From Anaerolineaceae bacterium (GTDB lineage Bacteria > Chloroflexota > Anaerolineae > Anaerolineales > Anaerolineaceae), in assembly GCA_016927865.1 (NCBI GenBank), contig JAFGLU010000145.1, forward strand, positions 1 through 32,321: a DNA stretch of 32,321 bases. The letters run 5' to 3'. Of the stretch, positions 8,733 through 15,903 are shown piece after piece. Position 1 is the first letter of the stretch. Each line of letters starts with the position of its first letter. The notes beneath the pieces were generated by a model. The model was not told the origin of the DNA. It saw only the letters and a list, made by a program, of their open reading frames with translations, and ran no database searches. A program made the translations under genes and the position numbers.

Positions 8733-9345
8733 CCATGCGATTGTGCGCGACGGGCTGAAAGCGCTGCTGAAGAGCGAAGAAGATTTTCAGGTGATTGGCG
8801 AAGCAGCCGACGGGCTGGAAGCCGTGCGGCTGATTGAGCGCTTGCGACCAGACGTGGCGGTGTTGGATTTGATGATGCCCGGGCTGAACGGCCTGGAGGT
8901 TACCCGGCAGGTGGCGCGAATAACCAACGTGATCATCCTTTCGATGCACGCCAATGAGGCCTATGTGATTGAGGCGCTGCGCAAGGGTGCGATGGGGTAC
9001 ATCTTGAAGGACTCGACCTCGGCGGATCTGGTCAAAGCCATTCGGGATGTGATTGCGGGCAAGCGCTACCTCAGCCAACCGCTGTCCGAGTCGATGGTGG
9101 ACGCGCTGCTCAAGCGCTCGAGGACCGGCGAGCTGGACCCCTACGAAACGCTGACCACCCGCGAGCGCGAGGTGTTTCAATTGGTGGCACAGGGGAAAAG
9201 TAACGTGGAGATTTCAGAATTGCTCACCTTGAGCCCGCGCACGGTCGAAATTCACCGCGCCAACATGATGCACAAATTGAACCTGGAAAGCCAGGCCGAT
9301 TTGATCCGCCTGGCGATCAAACGGGGGGTGATTTCTCTGGATTGA
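8704..9345 (+). CDS. NarL/LuxR-family response regulator
   Basis: A 213-residue transcription factor with an N-terminal receiver (D9/D10 pocket, phosphoacceptor D55 in VLDLMMPG, Lys in YILKDST) and a C-terminal LuxR-type helix-turn-helix (LTTREREVFQLVAQGKSN, then SPRTVEIHRANMMHKL). The start at 8704 is preceded by GAGAGGAG; an upstream in-frame ATG at 8662 would lie deep inside the kinase gene. The 29-base overlap with the kinase gene is strong evidence for a cognate pair. The adjacent downstream genes are TadE-like surface proteins, so they are plausible targets, but no operator could be defined from one site. Confidence 0.94.
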   Translation: MTAKILLADDHAIVRDGLKALLKSEEDFQVIGEAADGLEAVRLIERLRPDVAVLDLMMPGLNGLEVTRQVARITNVIILSMHANEAYVIEALRKGAMGYILKDSTSADLVKAIRDVIAGKRYLSQPLSESMVDALLKRSRTGELDPYETLTTREREVFQLVAQGKSNVEISELLTLSPRTVEIHRANMMHKLNLESQADLIRLAIKRGVISLD

Positions 9346-9347
9346 TC

Positions 9348-9377
9348 TTGAAAAATGCAATTTGTAAACTGTATGAT
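9348..9377 (+). promoter_or_regulatory. Putative sigma70-type promoter upstream of the TadE/Thr-Pro gene
   Basis: TTGAAA (9348-9353), an 18-base spacer and TATGAT (9372-9377) make a good housekeeping-type promoter directly after the regulator stop. This leaves a leader of about 100 bases before the ATG at 9483. A second TATGAT at 9457-9462 is an alternative -10. Confidence 0.4.
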
Positions 9378-9482
9378 AAGTGAAATGCGGTAAATAAGTG
9401 GTATGCTACGGGTGATATACGTATTTGTCCGGATGCCAGGGGTGGGGGTCTGGGATTATGATAATTGCAGGAGGATCCTGCC

Positions 9483-10643
9483 ATGAATCCGATGAAATTA
9501 TTTGCTTTTTTCAAGTTGAACAAGAAGTCTAAAGGCCAAGGAATGGTGGAGTTCGCTCTGGCATTTCCGATTATTCTTTTAATCACCTTTGGCATTATTG
9601 AATTTGGGCGCTTTTTCTTTTCCTACATCTCGGTGTATATTGCGTCCCGCGAATCGGCCCGCTTTGGCTCGGCTGCCGGCATGACCCCTAACGGGGTGCC
9701 CCATTACTGGGACTGCACGGCGATTGAACAGCGCGGCATGGATTTGGGTTTCTTCGCTGGATTGACGACCGATAGCATCGATGTGGGGTACGATACAGGC
9801 CCGGATACAACGGTGACCTGGGGCTGCCCTCAGCCGATCGTCGCCGGTTCGCGCATTGTGGTGCGGGTGGTGAGCAACTACCGGCCGATTGTACCGTTGG
9901 TGAATATGCCGCCCATGACGCTGCGCTCGCAAATGGCGCGCACCATCATTGTGAACATCGATGTGAGCGGTATTCCGCCCTCCCCAACGCCGCGGCCCGT
10001 GACGCCCACCATGACCCGCACGCCATCCAGCACGCCCACGCCAACCTTCACCTTTACGCCGACCTATACGCACACGCCTGGCCCGTCGCCGACGCCCACC
10101 AATACGCCCACGGCCACCAATACGCCTACCCCCAGCAATACCCCCACACCCACCAATACGCACACGCCCACGGCCACTTACTGCCCGCCGGATGTGTGCA
10201 CGCCTACCCCTACCAATACGCCGACCATGACGCCGACCCCGACGTTTACGCCGTCGCCGACATTTACACCCACGCCGACGTTTACGCCGACGCCGAACTG
10301 CACCAATTTGAGCGCGGGAACGGGGACTATCAGCTCAAATATTTTCTCCTTCACGATATACAATTCTGCGGCTACCGATGTCGTTATTACGGGTATTTCA
10401 GCGGATTGGGCGCCATCTAGCAAACTATTGGATTATATCCAATTTGGCAGTTCCATTATTTGGGACGCTTCCGGCGGCACAGCCAGCCCGCCAATTTTTT
10501 CTACAACCACTTTTAACACCGGCTCGAATATTACCTTGAACGCCAATACGAATAAGTCGATGCGCTTGGTGTTTACGAGTGCCAACCCGAAAGATTTTGC
10601 CGTCTCGGTGAGTTTCAGTAATGGCTGCACCGTTTCACCATAG
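9483..10643 (+). CDS. TadE-like minor pilin with Thr-Pro stalk and C-terminal Cys-bounded domain
   Basis: A 386-residue protein. Residues 18-60 carry the TadE-like segment [16 protein letters not shown], in which Gly18 followed by Glu at +5 fits a prepilin-type cleavage site, then one TM. Residues 60-165 are the TadE periplasmic-type domain with two cysteines. Residues 167-271 are a Thr-Pro-rich stalk containing an internal Cys pair (YCPPDVC). Residues 273-383 are a beta-rich domain with Cys at both ends that I cannot name. GGAGGA lies seven bases before the ATG; an earlier in-frame codon at 9465 lacks such a site. TadE proteins are minor components of Tad pili. The added stalk and domain suggest a pilus tip or surface-displayed module, which is inference. 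Confidence 0.85.
   Translation: MNPMKLFAFFKLNKKSKGQGMVEFALAFPIILLITFGIIEFGRFFFSYISVYIASRESARFGSAAGMTPNGVPHYWDCTAIEQRGMDLGFFAGLTTDSIDVGYDTGPDTTVTWGCPQPIVAGSRIVVRVVSNYRPIVPLVNMPPMTLRSQMARTIIVNIDVSGIPPSPTPRPVTPTMTRTPSSTPTPTFTFTPTYTHTPGPSPTPTNTPTATNTPTPSNTPTPTNTHTPTATYCPPDVCTPTPTNTPTMTPTPTFTPSPTFTPTPTFTPTPNCTNLSAGTGTISSNIFSFTIYNSAATDVVITGISADWAPSSKLLDYIQFGSSIIWDASGGTASPPIFSTTTFNTGSNITLNANTNKSMRLVFTSANPKDFAVSVSFSNGCTVSP
10000..10296 (+). repeat. Imperfect tandem repeats coding for the Thr-Pro stalk
   Basis: Degenerate short repeats rich in ACGCC and ACCAATACGCC units encode PT, TPTPT and NTPTPT runs. Such stalks are common on exported proteins of Chloroflexota. They are coding repeats, not a CRISPR or a mobile element. 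Confidence 0.8.
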
Positions 10644-10681
10644 GTTTGAGTCTGGTCGACCAATGGAACTTTTGTGAGAAG

Positions 10682-10710
10682 CTGTGTGGGGGCAGGATGC
10701 TCCCACACAG
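10682..10710. repeat. Short intergenic palindrome, copy B
   Basis: A 13-bp stem (10682-10694 with 10698-10710, one G-T pair) with a GGA triloop, about 40 bases after the stop of the TadE/Thr-Pro gene. The GTGGGGGC centre resembles the centres of the longer palindromes in this window. No T-tract follows, so it is either a weak terminator or a small member of the repeat family. Confidence 0.6.
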
Positions 10711-10767
10711 TTCATAAGAGAAGTAGTCACTGGGACACTCGATTGTTGATTAAATGAGGGTACAGAT

Positions 10768-13095
10768 ATGTATAAACAGCGCGGATTTGTAGTTCTGTTT
10801 TGCTTCATCATCCTGATCGTAAACTTGGGGGCCGCTTCCCATGCGCCTTTGACTGCCCTAGAACTTAATCCACCTTTTGGCTATGGCTGGGCCTGGACGC
10901 CGATCTCTGGTTGGGTAGATATCTCATCGACTGGCACCCAACTGTTCACTGACCCAGGGATTGACCTTAATAACGCGAATCAAATAATCGAGGAGGCTGA
11001 CTTCCTATCCGACGGATTTTGGCTGTTTGATGAGCATTATAGCCATGTATATGTGAACACCAACGGGGTATTGATTTTCCCTGATGCCGACATGAATAAC
11101 CTTGCGACCACCAACGACCCCATTCCGTTTGATGCGCCGCCGAACGGGTTGGTTGCGGGATTCTGGGCAGATCTTGACTTGTTGGATGATGAGCTTAATC
11201 CCCAGTACCCCTCGGTTTATTACCAACGCTTCACGGGATCTGGCAATCCGCCAGCTTGCGCTGGCGTGGATGAATGCTTGGTCATTCAATGGACAAGAGC
11301 TTTGGAGCTTGGTAACAACGACGGTCATCGGAATACCTTCCAGATTGTACTGTTGGAGAATAACAATATTCACTTTCTGTACGAGACGATGCAATCTCCT
11401 TCGAATATTAGCACCATAGGATTGGAGGGAGAGGATGGTGTGTTTGCCAGCGACAAGGTCTATTACAAAGAAGACGTATCACTTGAGGGAAATGAACTTG
11501 TTTATACGTATCCAAGCGCAACTTTACGTCACAAAGCGCGCCCCGTGTACCAAAGTCAATTCTTAAGCCGCAACGGCAATTTGATGGAGCAGATTTTTTC
11601 AGTCACCGTGACCAATAACGGAACCACTGGAGCTTCCGATATATACACAATATCCCTGGATCCTGCATCGACCTTGCCTGACGATTGGGAAGTTGAATTT
11701 CCATCCGATACAGGTTTGATTACCCAGGGGAGCTCGGTGGACCTTCAGGTGAAAGTAACCGCGCCATTAATTGCCACTGTAGGGCAGTATGCGGATGTTA
11801 AAATGCGCTTCACTTCACAAGATGGTTTACGGGCGGTGGATGTACGCCTGTTCGCAGCCTATGCGGCACCATTTTCGCAAATTGTGCATAATGACGATTT
11901 GATCATGCGCACTATGTGGAGCCAACACCAGGTGAACCGGATGATTAAAGAAGACTTCACCGGCAAGCAAATGGGGCTAGCGCATATGAACGGGCTCAAT
12001 TATTTTGTGGCCTGGGAGAAACGCGATAATGTCATTGATGGCGGAATAACGTATTTCTATTCGGATATCGAATATGCGTTTGTTAGCACCTCCGGCAGTG
12101 GTTATCCAAACGTTTTGAAAAACACTCAGCATCATAATACACTTGGGCATCCGTTGGACAATTCCCCGGCAGTCGTAGTGGGGCCGGATGGCCGCCCGGC
12201 GTATGCCTTTATTCGAGAGGCGTACACATTATCCGGTGGATCCCTGTATAAAATTTACAATGTAGGGCTGACCATTTTAAATCCGGATGGTTCGGTCGCG
12301 AGTTCGATTTTGCTGACCGACAACACCTTGATTTATTTGAAAGATACAGGGGCGCCAAAGTTCCAAAATCCGCGTCTGGCTGTCACCACGGATGGAAAGT
12401 ATGTGGCCAGTTGGACCAAAATTATTGGGTCGAGCAATGATGTAGACATGGCGGTTGTCAACCCGAACGGTGGCATTAATGTGCCGCCCTCTACTGCGTT
12501 TGAATCCCAAGACATTGTTGGCGATTCAGAAAAGGATATCCGTTATTACGAGCCGGGTATAACCGTCATCAATGGCACGAAAATTTTGTTGGCGGCGTCC
12601 CGTTACAGCGATGTGGAGGAAAGGTTCCGAATCGTTTATAAGCTCTATGATGTGACCAGTAAATCTTTTGTGGTGGCCGAAGATGCTAGCCGGACCTGGT
12701 TTGGCGGCGCGCCTGACGCGGTGCAGCTGCGAGACGGACAGGTGTTGTTGGCCTGGAACGATGAAAATACTGGCATCACCTATACTCTCCTGGATTCATC
12801 GGGAAATGTAACGGGTGTACCGATAAACTTACTGACCCAAATGCCAGACGCGCGTTCGCAGGCTTCGGTGTCGGTGACGTGGGATGTGCATGGAAACGGA
12901 ATTATGACCTGGCTGGATAGTTACGATAATCGTATGTACTATGCGCTGGTGGGAAGCGACGGGCAGATCAAGACCCCCCCGATGATTCTCGTCCAGGGTG
13001 ATTACACCAGCCCAGTCCGCAGCAGCCAGTTGGGCTACGGCAACGCCTTCTTTGACGGCAGAGCCTACAATTACCTTCCTCTGTTAATGCGCTAA
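10768..13095 (+). CDS. Large secreted protein: nidogen-like domain, NEW3/CARDB-like domain, propeller-like C-terminus
   Basis: A 775-residue exported protein with a signal peptide in the first 25 residues. Residues 25-245 resemble nidogen-like beta-sandwich domains (VYVNTNGVLIFP, then PPNGLVAGFWADLDLLDD). Residues 270-370 resemble NEW3/CARDB-type Ig folds (FSVTVTNNGTTGASDIYT). Residues 380-765 contain repeats of the type VVGPDGRPAYAF and AVTTDGKYVASW, suggesting a beta-propeller. The chain ends in YNYLPLLMR. GAGGG lies seven bases before the ATG. The coding DNA is visibly richer in A and T than its neighbours, which may indicate separate acquisition. Position inside the TadE/TadG block suggests an adhesin or surface-layer partner, which is inference. 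Domain names are by resemblance only. Confidence 0.75.
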   Translation: MYKQRGFVVLFCFIILIVNLGAASHAPLTALELNPPFGYGWAWTPISGWVDISSTGTQLFTDPGIDLNNANQIIEEADFLSDGFWLFDEHYSHVYVNTNGVLIFPDADMNNLATTNDPIPFDAPPNGLVAGFWADLDLLDDELNPQYPSVYYQRFTGSGNPPACAGVDECLVIQWTRALELGNNDGHRNTFQIVLLENNNIHFLYETMQSPSNISTIGLEGEDGVFASDKVYYKEDVSLEGNELVYTYPSATLRHKARPVYQSQFLSRNGNLMEQIFSVTVTNNGTTGASDIYTISLDPASTLPDDWEVEFPSDTGLITQGSSVDLQVKVTAPLIATVGQYADVKMRFTSQDGLRAVDVRLFAAYAAPFSQIVHNDDLIMRTMWSQHQVNRMIKEDFTGKQMGLAHMNGLNYFVAWEKRDNVIDGGITYFYSDIEYAFVSTSGSGYPNVLKNTQHHNTLGHPLDNSPAVVVGPDGRPAYAFIREAYTLSGGSLYKIYNVGLTILNPDGSVASSILLTDNTLIYLKDTGAPKFQNPRLAVTTDGKYVASWTKIIGSSNDVDMAVVNPNGGINVPPSTAFESQDIVGDSEKDIRYYEPGITVINGTKILLAASRYSDVEERFRIVYKLYDVTSKSFVVAEDASRTWFGGAPDAVQLRDGQVLLAWNDENTGITYTLLDSSGNVTGVPINLLTQMPDARSQASVSVTWDVHGNGIMTWLDSYDNRMYYALVGSDGQIKTPPMILVQGDYTSPVRSSQLGYGNAFFDGRAYNYLPLLMR

Positions 13096-13140
13096 CCGAA
13101 ATGTTACTAAACCGTTAAGTTTTTTCACAAAACTCGGTGC

Positions 13141-13146
13141 TATACT
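13141..13146 (+). promoter_or_regulatory. Putative -10 box before the first TadE-TadG pair
   Basis: TATACT lies 53 bases before the ATG at 13200, in the 104-bp gap after the secreted-protein gene. No convincing -35 is seen. It would allow the pilin pair to be transcribed apart from the gene upstream. Confidence 0.35.
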
Positions 13147-13199
13147 ATAGAAGGAGACTGCCCTCAGCGTGGGGGAGGGGGCGGTCGAAGGAGCTCGAA

Positions 13200-13679
13200 A
13201 TGGCAGTTCAAATTCAGCGAACCAAAAGTGAGCGCGGCCAAAGCCTGTTAGAGTTGGCCGTGAGTTTGACTTTGCTGCTGCTCATGCTGGCGGGACTGGT
13301 GGATTTGGGACGCTTGTTTATGAATTTGATGGCACTGCGCGATGCTGTGCAGGAAGGGGCTTTGTACGGGGCCATGTACCCGACCCACTGCGACCAGATC
13401 GTCGAGCGAACTTACGAAACGGCAGGAGGCAGTCTATCATCCCTGAGGGATACTGATGTGCATGTCTATATCTGCGCGTGGGACGACCCTATGTGCAATA
13501 CTTCCTGTGCGGACGCCGGGGCAGACGCAGCTTGCGCGGGTGGTGAAATCCGCGTGGTGATCCGCCAGCCCGAATTTGCCGTGACAATGCCGTTCATTGG
13601 CGCATTCATTGGCCAAACCATTCCCCTACAATCGGAGGTGACCAATACGATCTTACGACCGAGTTGTGATGGCGATTAA
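13200..13679 (+). CDS. TadE-like minor pilin, copy 1
   Basis: A 159-residue TadE-family protein. The N-terminus has ERGQSLLELAVSLTLLLLML: Gly13 followed by Glu at +5 fits type IV prepilin-like processing, then one TM (16-38). The rest is a small exported domain with conserved IRQPEFAVTMPFIG near the end. AAGGAG sits six bases before the ATG at 13200; the longer in-frame start at 13137 is rejected. It is about 85% identical over its first 91 residues to copy 2 at 15405, but has a different, Cys-rich loop of about 22 residues (around 92-113). It is followed after 170 bp by its TadG partner. Family call is secure; role as a minor pilus subunit follows from the family. Confidence 0.9.
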   Translation: MAVQIQRTKSERGQSLLELAVSLTLLLLMLAGLVDLGRLFMNLMALRDAVQEGALYGAMYPTHCDQIVERTYETAGGSLSSLRDTDVHVYICAWDDPMCNTSCADAGADAACAGGEIRVVIRQPEFAVTMPFIGAFIGQTIPLQSEVTNTILRPSCDGD

Positions 13680-13745
13680 TTACTGTTTTGTTTGAAATTA
13701 TAATTTTTGGTTTTTTGACAGCTGCTCAAAAGAGGGGAAAGTCCC

Positions 13746-13798
13746 TGAATTTGAGGTGTATGTGGAGCGTTTCGCGCCCCACATACACCTCAAATTCA
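13746..13798. repeat. Long intergenic palindrome, copy C, inside the first TadE-TadG pair
   Basis: Arms 13746-13765 and 13779-13798 pair perfectly over 20 bp, and the centre adds about four more pairs (after one mismatch) around a TTC loop. The outer arm starts TGAATTTGAGGTGT, as in copies E and G. The 170-bp gap that holds it is matched by only 40 bp (15864-15903) in the second TadE-TadG pair, which has no palindrome. Confidence 0.8.
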
Positions 13799-13849
13799 AG
13801 CTGGCAACACCTCTGACCGAGTAGAATACGTTTTTATTAGGAGTAGCAT

Positions 13850-15199
13850 ATGATTACCAAGCGCCAGTCCGAGCGCGGACAGGTTGTTGTGTTTTTGGTG
13901 ATCGTCCTGGTGGCCTTGCTGGGCTTTTCGGCTTTAGCGATTGATGGCGGCATGATCTATGCCGACCGGCGCCTGGCGCAAACCGCCGCCGACGCAGCGG
14001 CAATGGCTGGGGTGGGGGTTGCAGCTAGGTCGATGGACGATCAGGGTTTGAATTCATCCAATTTTTCGTGTTCATCGTCGAAAGTTTCAACGGCAATGAA
14101 TTCGGCTGCCGCCCAGGCCATTTCGAGGGCCTTGGCGAACGATTTTGATATCGACGCTGATATCTCCGACAATATGGGTGTGGAGGTGACCTGCCACATT
14201 GACAACAAGGGTTATTACCAGGATAAGTACCTGGATGTGCGCGTGGTGTTGGACCTGGACACCCGGACCTCCTTTGCCCACCTGTTTACCGGCACCGAGT
14301 CGGTAACCAATACAGTGGAGGCGGTGGCGCGGGTACGCCCGCGCAGCCCGCTGGCCTTCGGCAACGCCATTGTGGCCTTGGGCTCTGGTTGTGGGAAGGG
14401 TTCGGGCGGAATTGAGTATGATGGCGGCGGCAGCGATTCTGTTACGGTGACCGGTGGTGGAATTTTCTCTAACACTTGCATCACCTTCAAGGGCGGTGTG
14501 GATATAAAGACCCAATGTGATACAGATAAGTATCCCGGCTGCACCGAGCGGCCTCCGATGTCCTATACCACCACTTACACCCAATCGGGCGGATCGGCGA
14601 GCATTTTGCCTACGCCGCAGAAAGTGTCGGGCGGGCTGCCGCCGTTGGATATTCCTGTTCCAAACTGCGACGATCCGAAAGCTACCAAGCATATGAGCCA
14701 GATAAAACTCAATAGCGGTCACGATACTTTTACCTTTAGCCCAGGATTGCATTGTTTGTACGGCGGCATCAAGGCCACTGGCGGCAAATTGTTCGGAACG
14801 GGGGTGACTCTGGTGATTGTAAATGGTGATTTTGATACTGCCGGTAATGCTCAGGTGCAGTTGAGCGCGCCGGATGAAGACGGCGCCGACACCGACGGCG
14901 ATGGTGTCAATGATGAGGCCGACGATGAATTGCCCGCCCTTCGGGGAATCTTGATCTATATGCTCGCGTCGAACTCGGGTGAGATTCAGCTTTCGGGGAA
15001 CTCGGATTCCTGGTACCAGGGAACAGTGTATGCCCCTTCGGGATTGATTGAAGCGGGCGGTAACAGCGCAGCCCTGGAGACGTTGAGCACGCAACTCATC
15101 GGCGAATCGGTCAAGCTGCACGGCAGCACCCACATTGATATCCGCTTTGATGCAGATGAAAATTACCCGACATTGCCGAAGATGGAACTGGCGAAATAG
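13850..15199 (+). CDS. TadG-like pilus-assembly protein, copy 1
   Basis: A 449-residue protein. Residues 8-60 are the TadG/TadE-like membrane start (SERGQVVVFLVIVLVALLGF, then IDGGMIYADRRLAQTAADAAAMAG). It lacks Glu at +5 after Gly, so prepilin-type cleavage is not expected. The exported part is Gly-rich and repetitive (VTGGGIFSNTC, GTVYAPSGLIEAGGNS), consistent with a beta-solenoid. A calcium-loop-like Asp-rich segment, DTDGDGVNDEADD, sits at about 347-359. TAGGAG lies before the ATG. It ends in LPKMELAK, as does copy 2. TadG-type proteins anchor or cap Tad pili; the solenoid and acidic loop are extra. Family call good, precise role unknown. Confidence 0.88.
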   Translation: MITKRQSERGQVVVFLVIVLVALLGFSALAIDGGMIYADRRLAQTAADAAAMAGVGVAARSMDDQGLNSSNFSCSSSKVSTAMNSAAAQAISRALANDFDIDADISDNMGVEVTCHIDNKGYYQDKYLDVRVVLDLDTRTSFAHLFTGTESVTNTVEAVARVRPRSPLAFGNAIVALGSGCGKGSGGIEYDGGGSDSVTVTGGGIFSNTCITFKGGVDIKTQCDTDKYPGCTERPPMSYTTTYTQSGGSASILPTPQKVSGGLPPLDIPVPNCDDPKATKHMSQIKLNSGHDTFTFSPGLHCLYGGIKATGGKLFGTGVTLVIVNGDFDTAGNAQVQLSAPDEDGADTDGDGVNDEADDELPALRGILIYMLASNSGEIQLSGNSDSWYQGTVYAPSGLIEAGGNSAALETLSTQLIGESVKLHGSTHIDIRFDADENYPTLPKMELAK

Positions 15200-15228
15200 A
15201 TTTCCGCGAAACATCTAGCTGCATTTTG

Positions 15229-15264
15229 CGGCCGGCCTTTCATCGAGGGCCGGCCGTTTCTATT
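15229..15264 (+). terminator. Intrinsic terminator after the first TadG-like gene
   Basis: A nine-base perfect GC stem (15229-15237 with 15248-15256) followed by TTTCTATT, 30 bases after the TadG stop. It separates the two TadE-TadG pairs, so the second pair probably has its own promoter; TATAAA at 15279-15284 is a possible -10. Confidence 0.7.
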
Positions 15265-15404
15265 GCCTCAATTTCCCGTATAAATAAGGGCAAACCGCAG
15301 CAGGGATTAGGTGTTTTCCCTGATGCGCGCACTCTTCTCGCAGGGTATTCTTGAGGGCAGGAGAACTCAGGTGGTTTTCCGCCGACCTGCAAGAGGAGTA
15401 ACTG

Positions 15405-15863
15405 ATGACCGTTCAGATCAAGCAAGCAAAAAGCGAGCGTGGACAAAGCCTGGTGGAGTTGAGCGCCAGCCTGGTCCTGCTGCTGCTCATGCTGGCCGGT
15501 TTAGTGGACTTGGGGCGCTTATTTATGAGCCTGATGGCGCTCCGCGATGCGGTTCAAGAGGGGGCCTTATATGGAGCCATGTACCCGACGCACTGCGACC
15601 AGATTGTCGAGCGAACGTATGAAACTGCGCGAGGCAGCCTCTCAAGCGCTAAGGACACGGATGTACATGTATTCGTGGATGGGGTGGCATGTCAGTCCGC
15701 CACCGAGACGCAAGCTTGCGCGGGGCATGAAATTCAGGTGGTGATCCGCCAGCCGGAGTTCGCGGTGACCATGCCTTTCATTGGCACATTCATTGGCCAA
15801 ACAATACCTTTGGAATCGCAGGTTACCAATACGATCCTGCGGCCCAGTTGTGATGGCGATTGA
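15405..15863 (+). CDS. TadE-like minor pilin, copy 2
   Basis: A 152-residue paralogue of the TadE protein at 13200. The processing region (SERGQSLVELSASLVLL, Glu at +5 after Gly13), the TM and the 46-residue C-terminal block (five differences) are nearly the same. The middle loop is shorter (DGVACQSATETQACA) and unrelated in sequence to that of copy 1. AAGAGGAG lies about six bases before the ATG. Its TadG partner follows after only 40 bp. The pair looks like the product of tandem duplication followed by change in one exposed loop. Confidence 0.9.
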   Translation: MTVQIKQAKSERGQSLVELSASLVLLLLMLAGLVDLGRLFMSLMALRDAVQEGALYGAMYPTHCDQIVERTYETARGSLSSAKDTDVHVFVDGVACQSATETQACAGHEIQVVIRQPEFAVTMPFIGTFIGQTIPLESQVTNTILRPSCDGD

Positions 15864-15903
15864 TGTATTTACTCGAAAGAGTTTTGATATCAGGAGGTTT
15901 GCG

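Noticed and set aside
10000..10296. Regular short repeats that could be taken for a CRISPR array or a minisatellite
   Set aside because: They are in frame, code for a Thr-Pro stalk, have no constant spacer length and no exact repeat of 25-40 bases.
14087..15214. A 375-codon open frame on the minus strand
   Set aside because: It is antisense to the TadG-like gene, which has clear family motifs and a ribosome site. The antisense frame has no recognisable domain and stays open because of the codon bias of the real gene.
15279..15404. GGGCAAACC resembling part of a cyclic di-GMP (GEMM-I) riboswitch before the second TadE gene
   Set aside because: The required downstream GACGCAAAGCC-type segment and tetraloop-receptor pairing are absent, so the short match is probably chance.
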